Of a stretch of DNA of 64,000 bases, positions 46,484-55,910 are shown one piece after another (position 1 is the first letter of the stretch; every line of letters starts with the position of its first letter). The notes below the pieces were generated by a model, which saw only the letters and a program-made list of their open reading frames with translations, did not search any database and was not told where the DNA came from. The DNA is from Desulfobacca sp. (lineage in GTDB: Bacteria > Desulfobacterota > Desulfobaccia > Desulfobaccales > Desulfobaccaceae), in contig DYEV01000030.1 in the NCBI GenBank assembly GCA_020725545.1, positions 62,001 to 126,000 on the forward strand, written 5' to 3'. Made by a program: the position numbers and the translations under genes.

Positions 46484-46573
46484 AGGGGGCGCCGCGGCCG
46501 GAGCGGCTCAGGGAGCGAGGCGAGGAAGGGGCCCATGACCAGAGGCAGGATATTATCAGGAAAAATCTAAAAA

Positions 46574-47440
46574 ATGCCTGAGCTACCTGAAGTGGAGGTT
46601 ATTCGCCGGGGGTTAGCCAAAAAACTCATCGGCCAGACCTTTCGGGAAGTCTGTCGGAATGACCAGCGCCTGCGCCGCCAATCAGAGGCGCCGGCCCTGG
46701 CCGGCCTGGTCGGTCGAACGGTGAGCCGCCTGACCCGGCGGGGGAAATATCTGCTCATCCACCTCGATGATGGCCAGACGTTCCTGGTCCATCTGGGCAT
46801 GACCGGCCGGCTGTTTCTCCTGCCCGCCGCCTGTCCATTGCCCTCCCATGTCCATCTGCTCCTCGAGTGTCAGAGTGGCCAACGGCTGATTTACCAGGAT
46901 GTGCGCCGTTTCGGCCAACTTATCCTGTATCCTGCCGGGGTCACGCCGGCGGAACTGCGGCAGGTGGGTCTGGAACCCTGGTCAAGGCGTCTGACGCCGG
47001 AGTGGTTGGCCCAGAAGAGTGCCGGACGGACCCGGCCCATCAAAAACTTCTTGCTGGATGGGCGCTTTATCGCCGGCATCGGCAATATCTATGCTTCGGA
47101 AATCCTCTTTGCCGTCGGCCTGCACCCGCAGAAACCGGTGGGCCAGATCAGCCTGATGGAGTGGGCCGCGGTGCTCCAGGCCTGTCGCCGCATCCTGGCT
47201 CGAGCCATCCGGGCCGGCGGCACCACTATCGCCAATTTTGCCGATTGCGAAGGGCAAGCGGGTCTCTTTGCCCTGCAGCTGCAGGTCTATGGCCGGGCCG
47301 GGGAACCCTGCCCGGTTTGCGGCACGTCCATCGAACGCCTGGTTTTGGCCGGTCGCAGTACTTTTTGGTGCCCCCGGTGTCAGCCGGCAACGTTGGCCAC
47401 GCCAACCGAGGGCAGGAATTATCAATCAGTTAGAGGATAA
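46574..47440 (+). CDS. mutM: Formamidopyrimidine-DNA glycosylase
   Basis: Removes 8-oxoguanine and ring-opened purines and nicks the site. The PELPEVE N-terminus supplies the catalytic Pro1 and Glu2. LTRRGKYLLIHL holds the conserved Lys, and the C-terminal zinc finger reads CPVCGTSIERLVLAGRSTFWCPRC. 288 residues, slightly longer than usual. DUF3124 follows after four bases. Confidence 0.97.
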   Translation: MPELPEVEVIRRGLAKKLIGQTFREVCRNDQRLRRQSEAPALAGLVGRTVSRLTRRGKYLLIHLDDGQTFLVHLGMTGRLFLLPAACPLPSHVHLLLECQSGQRLIYQDVRRFGQLILYPAGVTPAELRQVGLEPWSRRLTPEWLAQKSAGRTRPIKNFLLDGRFIAGIGNIYASEILFAVGLHPQKPVGQISLMEWAAVLQACRRILARAIRAGGTTIANFADCEGQAGLFALQLQVYGRAGEPCPVCGTSIERLVLAGRSTFWCPRCQPATLATPTEGRNYQSVRG

Positions 47441-47444
47441 AGCC

Positions 47445-47927
47445 ATGGAGCAGAGGTTGCCTAACTGGCTGCGCAACAGCTTTTTGGTGCTGGGGATCAT
47501 TCTGGGGCTGGCCGGACCGGCAGCAGCCCTCAAACTGGTCAAAGGCCAGACCATCTATATCCCCAGTTACGCCAACATCATCAGCGGCACGCAGCGCATT
47601 ACCTTAAGGGCCAACCTCATCATTCATAACACCGATCCGAGCCGCGCCATCGAAGTCCTGCGGATCGACCATTATGATACCAGCGGCCAGTTGGTGGAGC
47701 ATTATCTGCAGCAAGCTCTGAAACTGCCGCCATTGGGAGCAACGCGGGTCATTGTCAAGGCGCCGCGGCCAGGCGATGAGGGGGCGGGGGCCAATTTCAT
47801 CGTGCAGTGGCGGGCTGACGCCAAGGTTACCGAGCCTCTGATGGAATGCGTCATGGTGGGGGCTGCCGGGACCCACAGCTACTCGTTTTCTTCTCTCGGG
47901 CGGATTATCCAGGAAGACGGTGAGTAG
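47445..47927 (+). CDS. DUF3124 exported protein
   Basis: 160 residues with an N-terminal signal (SFLVLGIILGLAGPAAAL) and a beta-rich body starting GQTIYIPSYANIISG, the recognisable opening of DUF3124. The function of the family is unknown. It starts at an ATG after AGAGGAT, four bases past mutM, so cotranscription is expected. Confidence 0.8.
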   Translation: MEQRLPNWLRNSFLVLGIILGLAGPAAALKLVKGQTIYIPSYANIISGTQRITLRANLIIHNTDPSRAIEVLRIDHYDTSGQLVEHYLQQALKLPPLGATRVIVKAPRPGDEGAGANFIVQWRADAKVTEPLMECVMVGAAGTHSYSFSSLGRIIQEDGE

Positions 47928-47989
47928 ACAAGTAGCGCGGTGTGAGATTGAGGATGCGGATTCCGCAACTTTTTGATATTTTTGCGACT

Positions 47990-48988
47990 ATGCCTTTTGT
48001 AAAGCGCCCCGTTCGGGCTCTAGGCTTGTTTTCCGGCGGGCTGGACAGCATGTTGGCGGCGCTGGTGCTGCGGCAGCAGGGCATCGACGTCACCGGCCTG
48101 GTCTGGGTGACGCCCTTTTTCACGGCGGCGCGGGCCCAAATTTCAGCGGCTGCCATCGACCTCCCTATCCGCATCGAAGATTTGACGGACCGTTATCTGC
48201 ATCTTCTTTACGCGCCGCCCCGGGGGTTCGGCAAATGGATGAACCCCTGCATCGATTGCCATCTCCTCATGCTCCGAGAAGCGGGGCAGATCATGACCGC
48301 CGAAGGTTACGATTTCCTTTTTACGGGGGAAGTGGTAGGGCAGCGGCCTTTTAGTCAGAACAAGGGGTCTCTGAATCTCATTGCCAAAGGATCTGGATAT
48401 GGCGACGTCTTGTTGCGGCCGCTCAGTGCTCGCCTCTTGAAAATGACGAAGCCGGAGCGGGAAGGATTGGTGGATCGGGAGCGGCTCCTGAACATCAGCG
48501 GCCGGGGCCGCAAACGCCAGATGGAGTTGGCTGTCCAGTTTGGCATCACCGACTACCCGGCCCCGGCCGGCGGCTGCCTGCTCACCAATCCAGGGTATGC
48601 CGCCCGCCTCCGGGATTTGGTCCAGCATCTGCCCCAGGCCGAGCTGACCCGGGAGGACCTGGAACTCCTCAAACATGGGCGGCAGTTCCGCCTGAGCCCG
48701 ACCCTGAAAGTACATGTGGGCCGGGACCAACGGGACAATGAGGCCATGGAACAATTAGTCCGCGACGGAGACCTTCTCCTCAAAACGGTGGGCTACCCCG
48801 GCCCCCTGGTCCTCATCCCCCGGGCCCCCCGGGACGCGGACCTGACCCTGCCGGCGGCCTTATGCGCCAGTTATAGCGACGCCCCTCTGGGAGCCAGGGT
48901 TGTGGTCCAGGTGGAAGGCCGGCCCCAGATCAGGCAGCTGGTCAGCCAACGCCAACCGCGGGAAAATTTTCAGGAATTCTTGTTATAA
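47990..48988 (+). CDS. PP-loop ATPase, tRNA thiolation-like (MnmA/ThiI group)
   Basis: About 332 residues from ATG 47990; GTG 47942 and ATG 47954 are alternatives. The PP-loop LGLFSGGLDSMLAA binds ATP. NPCIDCHLLM and PAGGCLLTNP provide cysteines in positions like those of tRNA 2-thiouridylases. The rest (ADLTLPAALCASYSD near the C-terminus) is not a classical MnmA C-terminal domain. A role in tRNA sulfur transfer is plausible, but the exact family is uncertain. Confidence 0.75.
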   Translation: MPFVKRPVRALGLFSGGLDSMLAALVLRQQGIDVTGLVWVTPFFTAARAQISAAAIDLPIRIEDLTDRYLHLLYAPPRGFGKWMNPCIDCHLLMLREAGQIMTAEGYDFLFTGEVVGQRPFSQNKGSLNLIAKGSGYGDVLLRPLSARLLKMTKPEREGLVDRERLLNISGRGRKRQMELAVQFGITDYPAPAGGCLLTNPGYAARLRDLVQHLPQAELTREDLELLKHGRQFRLSPTLKVHVGRDQRDNEAMEQLVRDGDLLLKTVGYPGPLVLIPRAPRDADLTLPAALCASYSDAPLGARVVVQVEGRPQIRQLVSQRQPRENFQEFLL

Positions 48989-49083
48989 AAGGTTGTTCCA
49001 GAAGTACTTTTAGGAGGGGGGCAGAACCCCTATCCCCTCGCCCAAAAACCCAAGGCTGTTGAATGAAGCAGGGCTTTTATGGG

Positions 49084-49164
49084 TGTCATTCTAAGCGAAG
49101 CGAAGAATCTAAACTAGTATAATAGGTTAAATCCTTCGCCGCCTGCGGCGGCTCAGGATAACGA
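49084..49164. repeat. Short palindromic intergenic repeat (REP/MITE-like)
   Basis: It starts TGTCATTCTAAGCGAAGCGA and ends ...GGCTCAGGATAACGA. The ends form imperfect inverted repeats (GTCATTCT.AG against CT.AGGATAAC), and a CCGCCTGCGGCGG hairpin is internal. Elements with TGTCATTCTGAGCGAAGCGAAGAATC recur in many bacterial genomes as intergenic repeats. It occupies the 48989-49256 gap, which otherwise holds nothing I can support. Confidence 0.6.
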
Positions 49165-49256
49165 AGGGATGCAACGCCTTATTTCAGGAGAATTGTTTTA
49201 AAAACCCCTCCCCCAACCCTGCCTTTCGGCTGCGCCCCCAGGCAAGAAACCAGGTC

Positions 49257-49874
49257 TTACGCCGCCACCTTCACCGCCAAGGCCAGGCCGTCCTGCTCCG
49301 GCGAATGCTGGGGTAGGAAGGTAAGGAGATGCACCGACCGCCAGCGGTGGTCCTGGCGCAGAGCCGAGTTAAAATCAGCCGCGCCTTGGAAGCCGGTGTT
49401 GTCCACCACCAAGAGACCGCCCGGCCGCAGGAGACGATGAATACCGGGCAGGGCCGGCAGGTAGCTTTCCTTGTCAATATCCATGAAGACCAGGTCAAAG
49501 GGTCCTATCATGCCGGCCAAGAGTTCCTGAGCATCCCCCAGCCGTACTTCGGCGTGCGCCGCCAATCCGCCTGCCACCAGATTTTCCCGGGCCCGGCGGG
49601 CCATGTCCGCATCCCACTCCAGGCTGATGACCCGGCCGCCCACGGCCGCGGCAGCCTCGGCCAGGTAGATGGCTGAATAGCCGGTGGCCGTGCCTAACTC
49701 GAGGATGTCCCGGGCCCCCATGGCCGTGGCCAGGATAAAGAGCAGCTCCCCCACCACCGGCCCCACGATGGGGATGCGCTCTTGGGCCGCCTCTTCCTCC
49801 AACCGCCGCAGCAGCTCTCGCCGGGGCGGTACCAGGCCTCGAAAGTGGCCTTCTAAATCTGTGATCATTGCCAT
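49257..49874 (-). CDS. SAM-dependent O-methyltransferase (COMT/family 3 type)
   Basis: 205 residues from the MAMITD start; the track ORF's 33 earlier residues overlap apgM and have no family counterpart. PVVGELLFILATAMGARDILELGTATGYSAIYLA is the SAM-binding entry. VISLEWDADMA, DLVFMDIDKE (metal Asp) and RPGGLLVVDNTGF complete the pattern of metal-dependent catechol-type O-methyltransferases. The substrate is unknown. The ribosome binding site is poor, so the start is tentative. Confidence 0.87.
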   Translation of the reverse strand: MAMITDLEGHFRGLVPPRRELLRRLEEEAAQERIPIVGPVVGELLFILATAMGARDILELGTATGYSAIYLAEAAAAVGGRVISLEWDADMARRARENLVAGGLAAHAEVRLGDAQELLAGMIGPFDLVFMDIDKESYLPALPGIHRLLRPGGLLVVDNTGFQGAADFNSALRQDHRWRSVHLLTFLPQHSPEQDGLALAVKVAA

Positions 49875-49965
49875 GGAGGTAGTGTACAAGGAAAAGGGCG
49901 ACGGGAAAAGGAGAAAATGGAGAGGGCGGCGATATGGGGTGAGGAAAGGATTCGAAAGCCTTTTT

Positions 49966-51297
49966 TCAACCACCTTTCAGGAGCGGCGTGGCCGGCCCCG
50001 GCGTATAGGGCTGGTCCACCGGTGCGTCCCTGAGGCCAAAGAGTTTACCCCGATCCAAGAAATTGAGGATCAGGTACATGAGTTCGGCGCCCCGCACCAG
50101 ACTGAAGGCGCCGCTGGCACAACTGACCTCATCAAAACGGTTGACTCCATCTCGGCGGGTAAAGGCCCCGACCATGGTCAGGGGCACGGTTTCGCCGGAG
50201 TGGATCATGGCCCCGGCGCTGTTGGTGGAGTGGTCTGCGGTGATGACCAAGAGCAGGTTGGGATCGGGCACGATGGCTTGGAGGGCATAGGTGAAGGCCC
50301 GGTCCAATCGGGCGATGAGCCGTTGTTTGTGCCGTGGATCTTTCGTGTGGGCCGCTTCATCCGGGGCCTTGGTGTGGATATAGACAAAATCAAAATCAGC
50401 CAACTTCCGGGCTAGTTCCAGGCGTTTCCTCAGGTCAACCTCCGGATGGGCGCTGTCGGTGACCGGTAGCAGGGTCATCCCCAGATACCGGCTCAAGCCC
50501 CGATAAAGGGGGCCGGTGGCCAACGCCAAAGGTTGCAGCCCCCATTTTTCGGCAAAGGGCGGAATGGGTTTATAGCGCCCTGGCCGCTGCAATCTTATGG
50601 CATTGAGGGGCAACAGGCCCAGGGCCTGCCGCCGTCGGTTCAAGGGGTGCTGGGAGAGGACTCGATGGGACCAAAGGAGATAATCGTTCAGAGCCCGGCA
50701 GGTCCGCTGCACAGCCAGGTCAGCTTCTCGCCCGGCGAGAGGCAGGACCTGCATGAGCGGCCGGCCTTCCTGGATGGGGTTGCTGTCGGTGATGTCAGGT
50801 GAGACTTGCCCCCGCAGGCGCACCAGTCCCTGGATGCTTTTGGTAGGGATAAACTCCACTTCGACGCCGTGCGCCTGAAAATGTTGGATCTCCCGGTGCA
50901 GTGTCAGACAGGTGTCATCATCAACTTGGGGGTCTTCCACCGTCAGGATGAGCTGGCCCGCCTCCTCCTGGACGCAGAAAAGCCGCCCCAACAAAGCCAC
51001 GTCATTATCGGCCAAGGTAATGTTGGCGCCCAGGGCCTCCAGATAGCTCCGACCGGGAAAGTCCGCCAAGTTATATCCGAACATGAGGAAATGGGCGATC
51101 TCGCTGGGCAGCGCCACCCCCTGCAAATAGGCATGATACAGGCCGTTCATGCCCAAAGCTGCCAAACGGTCCAGGTTGGGAGTAGGGGCCGCCATGAGCG
51201 GTGTGCGCCCTTGCAGCATGGTATGGCCGTGGTCACCCAGGCCGTCCAAGATGACCAGAATACAGCGTCGCAGTGTCAGCGCCTTGCCGGTCCCCAT
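49966..51297 (-). CDS. apgM: 2,3-bisphosphoglycerate-independent phosphoglycerate mutase, archaeal type
   Basis: Interconverts 3- and 2-phosphoglycerate in glycolysis and gluconeogenesis. The 443-residue alkaline-phosphatase-superfamily protein shows VILDGLGD, the nucleophile Ser region LPSEIAHFLMFGY, SPDITDSNPIQEGRPL, IHTKAPDEAAHTKDP and VITADHSTNSAGAMIHSGE. These are the apgM metal ligands. It lies 11 bases after the upstream peptidase gene. Confidence 0.92.
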   Translation of the reverse strand: MGTGKALTLRRCILVILDGLGDHGHTMLQGRTPLMAAPTPNLDRLAALGMNGLYHAYLQGVALPSEIAHFLMFGYNLADFPGRSYLEALGANITLADNDVALLGRLFCVQEEAGQLILTVEDPQVDDDTCLTLHREIQHFQAHGVEVEFIPTKSIQGLVRLRGQVSPDITDSNPIQEGRPLMQVLPLAGREADLAVQRTCRALNDYLLWSHRVLSQHPLNRRRQALGLLPLNAIRLQRPGRYKPIPPFAEKWGLQPLALATGPLYRGLSRYLGMTLLPVTDSAHPEVDLRKRLELARKLADFDFVYIHTKAPDEAAHTKDPRHKQRLIARLDRAFTYALQAIVPDPNLLLVITADHSTNSAGAMIHSGETVPLTMVGAFTRRDGVNRFDEVSCASGAFSLVRGAELMYLILNFLDRGKLFGLRDAPVDQPYTPGPATPLLKGG

Positions 51298-51308
51298 GTC
51301 CTCGCCCT

Positions 51309-52079
51309 TTATTGCAAAGAAAACTCCAGACCTACCTGCTTCAGAAAGGTCAAGACCGCCAACTGCTGCAGGTCGATCCGCCGCAGCAGGTCAAAGGCCC
51401 GCCAGGTCTCCACAGCAAAGCCCCCTTTCAGTCTGAGCTCCCGGACCATAACATCGGTGGCGCCGTATTCCTGAGGGCAGTAGTAATGGCAAAACTTTTC
51501 CTTTATGGGCAGATCCTTGTTTAAGGCTTGCAGCCAAGACCACAGGAGGCGGGGCGGCGGTTCGATGCCGTAAACGATGGTCTGGCCAAAGGATTTGTAT
51601 CGCAGCGGGTTATGCAGGGTCCGGGCTTCGTGCAGAGTCAGAGTATATTCAATCCGGTTATCTTTCACGAGGTTATAGATTTCCCGGGCTAGGGCGAATT
51701 CATAGGGGTCGGGCACCGGCACACCGGGAAAGACCCGGTTTAAATCGATATTAAAAAAGCGCCGGTTGATGGCAATGGCCGGCGGATTCATCCGAGGGAA
51801 GATGATCAGGAGGCCCGAATGCACCCGCAGGCGGGGGAGGAGCTGCTCCAGGGCATAGATCCCGGCTATTTCATCGCCATGGATGCCGGCCTGTATCAAG
51901 ATCCTGGGGCCAGGTCGGCCGCTGTCAAAGATATAATAGGGTGTCTGATAAAACTGCTTAAGGCCGATGAGACCCCGCTGCCGTGTGGCTGCATTCTCGG
52001 CGGCCACGCCAGCGGCTGTAATGATCAAGGATAACAGGCCAAAGAGCAAGAAAACCGCACTGCCAGACAATCGCTGCAT
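51309..52079 (-). CDS. Periplasmic M14/AstE-like zinc carboxypeptidase
   Basis: 256 residues with an N-terminal signal (VFLLFGLLSLIITAAGVAA). Zinc ligands look like IHGDEIAG and a later His in LTLHEARTLHNP, with the arginine motif DLNRVFPG. This is the succinylglutamate desuccinylase/aspartoacylase-type fold; exported forms (M14/M99) often trim peptidoglycan peptides. That role is inferred from export. Cotranscribed with apgM by position. Confidence 0.78.
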   Translation of the reverse strand: MQRLSGSAVFLLFGLLSLIITAAGVAAENAATRQRGLIGLKQFYQTPYYIFDSGRPGPRILIQAGIHGDEIAGIYALEQLLPRLRVHSGLLIIFPRMNPPAIAINRRFFNIDLNRVFPGVPVPDPYEFALAREIYNLVKDNRIEYTLTLHEARTLHNPLRYKSFGQTIVYGIEPPPRLLWSWLQALNKDLPIKEKFCHYYCPQEYGATDVMVRELRLKGGFAVETWRAFDLLRRIDLQQLAVLTFLKQVGLEFSLQ

Positions 52080-52201
52080 ATCTCAATGATTCCTTGGAGA
52101 AAAACACAAGAAGGTCAAGGGTCAAGGTTAGGAATTTTGACAATTCCTTTTTTCTTATCCGCCTCGCCGACAACTGACAACCGGCCCCTGAGCGCTCCTG
52201 G

Positions 52202-53158
52202 TTAGCGGAAAAAGCCAATAATATAAGTTCCGGCCAGATACAACAAGATGGCCGCCAGGATGATCTTGATGATCTTGGCCGAGACGAATTTCTGTGTCCG
52301 GGCACCCAGATACATACCGGCCATGCCGCCCAGGCCGAAGAGCAGACCCAAAAGCCAATCCGGGGCGATGGCCTGCTGGGGATACCAAGGGGCGATGAGC
52401 ATATAGAAGAGGACGCCGGCGACAGAGGTAATGAAGGTCCCCATGAGGGCGGCGCCGGCCACGGTGTAGACCGGCAGGCCGAAGACCGCCACAAAAAAGG
52501 GCGCCACAATGGCCCCGCCGCCGATGCCATAGGTGCCGCCGACGATCCCGACGATGAAGCTTAAGGCAAAAATGCCCCAGGTGGAAAATTCAAAGGTCTC
52601 GCCATAAAATTCATAGGCAATGCGGGTGGGGGTGAATTTCAAGGTGCGGACCACCGCCTCCGGCGGAAGACCGGACGCCAGCCGGCTCTGGCTGGCCTGT
52701 TTCAAGGCCGCCACCCGTTCGTTGAATTTGGCCTCCAGGGCCTTCATGCCCGGCCGCGGCCGCCAGAGGTCATAGAGGAGCCGGACCCCGATATAGAGCA
52801 GCACAAAGCCAGCAAAGAGTTTAAAGGCTTTGGGATCGGGCAGGTATTTGATGCGCAGGAAGGCCCCGATGAAGACCCCGGGCAGGGTGCCGACGATGAC
52901 CACCCAGGTCAGCGGCCAGGCCATGCGGCCTTCCCGAATATACCGGTAAACGCCGCTGGGAATGGCCACCACATTAAAGACCAGGTTGGTGGGGCTAACC
53001 GCTGGACTGGTAAAGCCTAAGACGCTCACCTGAAATGGCAAAAGCAAAAAGGCACCAGAGACGCCGCCCATGGAGGTGAAAAAAGAAATTACCAGAGCCA
53101 CGAGAAAGGGTACCGCCGGATGAACTACGACACCGCTGACCGGAAAGAGCATGCGCAC
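52202..53158 (-). CDS. TSUP (TauE/SafE) family anion permease
   Basis: 318 residues, about eight helices in two halves with a cytoplasmic insert around residues 135-185. SMGGVSGAFLLLPF and GGTYGIGGGAIVAPFF are the two repeat motifs of sulfite/sulfonate exporter-type proteins. TSUP members move sulfite, sulfoacetate, thiosulfate or other anions; the substrate is not determinable here. The ATG follows a perfect AGGAGGT. Confidence 0.88.
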   Translation of the reverse strand: MRMLFPVSGVVVHPAVPFLVALVISFFTSMGGVSGAFLLLPFQVSVLGFTSPAVSPTNLVFNVVAIPSGVYRYIREGRMAWPLTWVVIVGTLPGVFIGAFLRIKYLPDPKAFKLFAGFVLLYIGVRLLYDLWRPRPGMKALEAKFNERVAALKQASQSRLASGLPPEAVVRTLKFTPTRIAYEFYGETFEFSTWGIFALSFIVGIVGGTYGIGGGAIVAPFFVAVFGLPVYTVAGAALMGTFITSVAGVLFYMLIAPWYPQQAIAPDWLLGLLFGLGGMAGMYLGARTQKFVSAKIIKIILAAILLYLAGTYIIGFFR

Positions 53159-53308
53159 CTCCTACAGAACCGCTGCCACCAAAGACAACAAGGGCTGTGA
53201 CCAGGGAATGGGTCCCAGGTAATGAGAATAGTTTCATTATATCAAGGTGACCGAGGCTGTCAAGGAGGTTAACTGACTTGGGTAAAACGAAGATATCCCT
53301 GCCGGCCG

Positions 53309-53893
53309 TTAGGCTTGGAAATACGGGGCCAGCTTCTGGCGCAGGGTCTGGCGGGCCCGTTTTATGAGGCCGTCCACCGCCTGAGGGCTGAGGTCCATGA
53401 GGGCGGCGATTTCCTGATAGGAAAAATCCCCGAAACGCTTCAAGAGCAAGGCCTGGCGCTGGTTTTCGGGCAAAGCTGCCACTGCCTGCTCAATCTGCCT
53501 GGCACATTCCTGGCCGGTGAGCTCTGCCAGAGGATCAGGAGCGGCCGGATCGGGCCGGCAGGCCGCCGACCCGGTTCCGGTTCCCCCCTCCAGGTCGTCC
53601 CAAGCCACTTCCCGGCGGATCTTCCGGGCCCGGAGGAGATTTAAGCAGTGGTTCGCGGTGATGCGATTGAGCCAAGCCGCCACCGTGCCCGTGGGCTGGA
53701 AACGGCCGGCGTTTTGATAGGCCTTCAGAAAGACTTCCTGCACCGCATCTTCAGCCTCCTGGGATTGCCGCAGGAGGCGCAGAGCCAGACGATACACCCG
53801 GTCCTGATGGCGGCGCATGAGCTCAACGAAGGCCTGCTCGTCACCCTTGCTGACCCGCCGCAGCAGGGCGTAATCCACATCAACGGTCATCAT
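53309..53893 (-). CDS. ECF-type RNA polymerase sigma factor
   Basis: 194 residues. Sigma region 2 (AFVELMRRHQDRVYRLALRLL, DAVQEVFLKAYQNAGRF) and region 4 (LPENQRQALLLKRFGDFSYQEIAALMDLSPQAVDGLIKRAR) are joined by an Ala/Pro-rich linker. This is the RpoE/SigW layout for envelope or stress responses. No anti-sigma membrane protein is adjacent; the downstream same-strand gene is the TSUP permease. Confidence 0.93.
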   Translation of the reverse strand: MMTVDVDYALLRRVSKGDEQAFVELMRRHQDRVYRLALRLLRQSQEAEDAVQEVFLKAYQNAGRFQPTGTVAAWLNRITANHCLNLLRARKIRREVAWDDLEGGTGTGSAACRPDPAAPDPLAELTGQECARQIEQAVAALPENQRQALLLKRFGDFSYQEIAALMDLSPQAVDGLIKRARQTLRQKLAPYFQA

Positions 53894-54262
53894 GCCGGGC
53901 CTTGGTTTCCCGTTTGTGGCTGCTCATGCCGTTAGGCAAGTCGCCAAAGGCACCCGCCACTGTGTTGGGGGGCTACGCCGCCCAATTGCCAGCGGCAGCA
54001 GGCCTCTGAGGCAACGAGGGCCGCTCCCCGGCAATTGCCAAAACAGCCCCTGGTCCACAAGACGGGGGCCCGCCGGACTCCGATAACCCGATTATTTGCT
54101 GGCTACCCCCGGCCACCGAGGCAACGGCCAGACCCTGTTTCCCTGGACCTGAGGCGGCAGTTCCAGGTGGCTGCTTGCCTGCCCAGGCAGATTACAAGAT
54201 TTTCCTGCTAGTTGAGCGCTTGTCCCGCGTGGGCCGGCAGTGGGTGCTGTGGCGGTGGCGGT

Positions 54263-54436
54263 TTAGGGATTGCTGGAACTACGGCTCAGCTCGGCTTCCA
54301 GCTTATTGATGTGCTGCTCCAGCAGGGCAATTTTTATCATGGACTGGTGCCAGGCCTCTTCCAAAGCCAGTATATAGCCCTGCACTTCTGGAAGAAGCTG
54401 TTCCCAAACCTCTGGTCCAAAAAGTCTTGTTTCCAT
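54263..54436 (-). pseudogene. IS66-family transposase N-terminal remnant
   Basis: A 57-codon frame reads METRLFGPEVWEQLLPEVQG then LLEQHINKLEAELSRSSSNP and stops where IS66-type transposases continue SSNSSKPPS. Beyond the stop, to about 54100, fragments in shifted frames (AGKQP, LELPPQV) resemble the next IS66 segment. No inverted repeats or catalytic domain are present. This is the only candidate coding trace in the 53894-54837 gap. Confidence 0.5.
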
Positions 54437-55041
54437 GGGATCAGTATTACTAAATCAACAACAAAAATACAAGGGTATAGGGCATCTTCTTGGAAATTTT
54501 TTGCTTCCCGACAGCGCCTGACCGTTTGCCGAAACAGGCCGGCCAGCAGGCAACGGTGGCAAATTATCCCGTGCTCACCACCTGGGGCTAGCCGTGGCGG
54601 CAGTAAGCCCTGATCTCAATTAAGCAGCTGGAAAGATTAATCTTGTGTCCATCCGGAAACGCGGTTCAAGGGAATATGGGGCAACGCCAGGCCAAACTCC
54701 CGCACTGCATAACTCTAAGGAAAAATAATTATTAGCCCTCACCCCAAACCTCTCCCCTCATAGCACTTTGGCAACAACCGGCTGAGGCCGACGCGCCGCA
54801 CTTCGCCCGTTTTAGAGCGGCTAAGGCGTAAAAAGGCTTGAAAAATGACCGACCGTGCGATATAATCGCTTCACCTACAAGTGTATACCTGCCGGACTTC
54901 GGTCCATGTCGTTGGCCGCCGCGGCCTCTGGCGTCTTCCCATGTTCCAAACCGTCTTCCTCGAGGAAAGATTTGCCGCTCCCAGCAGACGCCCGACGCCG
55001 CCGGCAGACTTATGAGGGACACTCACAAAGGTAGGCCTTAC

Positions 55042-55878
55042 ATGAAAACACCTCGGGGCTTCCTCCCCCTGCTTCTCCTGGCAATCGTCTTGCTGCCCAC
55101 CCTGGTTGCCGCCCGGGCCAGTTCTTTCAAACCCATCTATGTGGAAAGCATCTTTAATCAAAACCCAGGACCCACGCTGCCGCCAGGGGCGGTGCCGGAG
55201 CCCCAAAGCAGCCGGATACAGGTTTTCATTTTCAAAAAGGGCACGATTTTATGGGCCCAAAAACCGGCCCTGCTGCCGGCTCTCGTTCCCGGGGTGACCG
55301 CGCGGCGGCTGCCCCTCTTGGCCACTGATCCCCGCCTCAGCAAAATTATCAACAAATACGCCAGTCAGCAAGGGGTTGACCCCAGGCTCGTGCAGACCGT
55401 TATCCGCCATGAATCGGGTTTTGATCCGGTGGCCGTCTCTCCCAAAGGCGCCATGGGGCTGATGCAGCTCATGCCCGAAACCGCCGCCTCGCTGGGGGTG
55501 GAAGACCCCTTTGATGTGGAGCAGAACATCAAAGGGGGGGTTCGCTTCCTGAAGATCTGCCTGAACCGGTTTGATCAGAATCTTCCCTTGGCTCTGGCCG
55601 CCTACAATGCCGGGCCCGGCCGGGTCGTGGAACACCAGGGCATGCCGCCCTTTAAAGAGACCCAGGACTACGTGAAAAAAGTGGTCCAGGATTACAACGG
55701 TCAAAGCCTGGATTTGGCCCAGATCAAGCTCCAGGACGCCGCGGCCGTGCCCGCGCCGCCTGAGGCAGCCGCGGCGTCGGCAACGCCGCCCCCGGCGGCC
55801 ACGTCCAAGCCGTTAAACCTGCTACCCTTATTTCTGCCGCCCGCTCTCAATATGCCCAGCGGCAGCGTCGTCCCTTGA
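55042..55878 (+). CDS. Lytic transglycosylase, SLT family (exported)
   Basis: 278 residues: signal peptide (LLLLAIVLLPTLVAARA), a short linker domain, then a GEWL/SLT domain (IINKYASQQGVDPRLVQTVIRHESGFDP with catalytic Glu, SPKGAMGLMQLMP, ALAAYNAGPGRV) and a Pro/Ala-rich tail. It cleaves peptidoglycan glycan strands to 1,6-anhydro ends. Start at the ATG after AAAGGTAGG; an upstream in-frame ATG at 55012 is possible. Followed within 35 bases by a paralogue. Confidence 0.92.
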   Translation: MKTPRGFLPLLLLAIVLLPTLVAARASSFKPIYVESIFNQNPGPTLPPGAVPEPQSSRIQVFIFKKGTILWAQKPALLPALVPGVTARRLPLLATDPRLSKIINKYASQQGVDPRLVQTVIRHESGFDPVAVSPKGAMGLMQLMPETAASLGVEDPFDVEQNIKGGVRFLKICLNRFDQNLPLALAAYNAGPGRVVEHQGMPPFKETQDYVKKVVQDYNGQSLDLAQIKLQDAAAVPAPPEAAAASATPPPAATSKPLNLLPLFLPPALNMPSGSVVP

Positions 55879-55910
55879 GCCCTCATTCAAGGAAATGCCC
55901 CGGTCGGTCG

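Noticed and set aside
54212-54613. 133-codon plus-strand ORF in the gap before the lytic transglycosylases
   Set aside because: Cys/Gly/Arg-rich translation with no start signal; the opposite strand gives a better match to an IS66 N-terminus.
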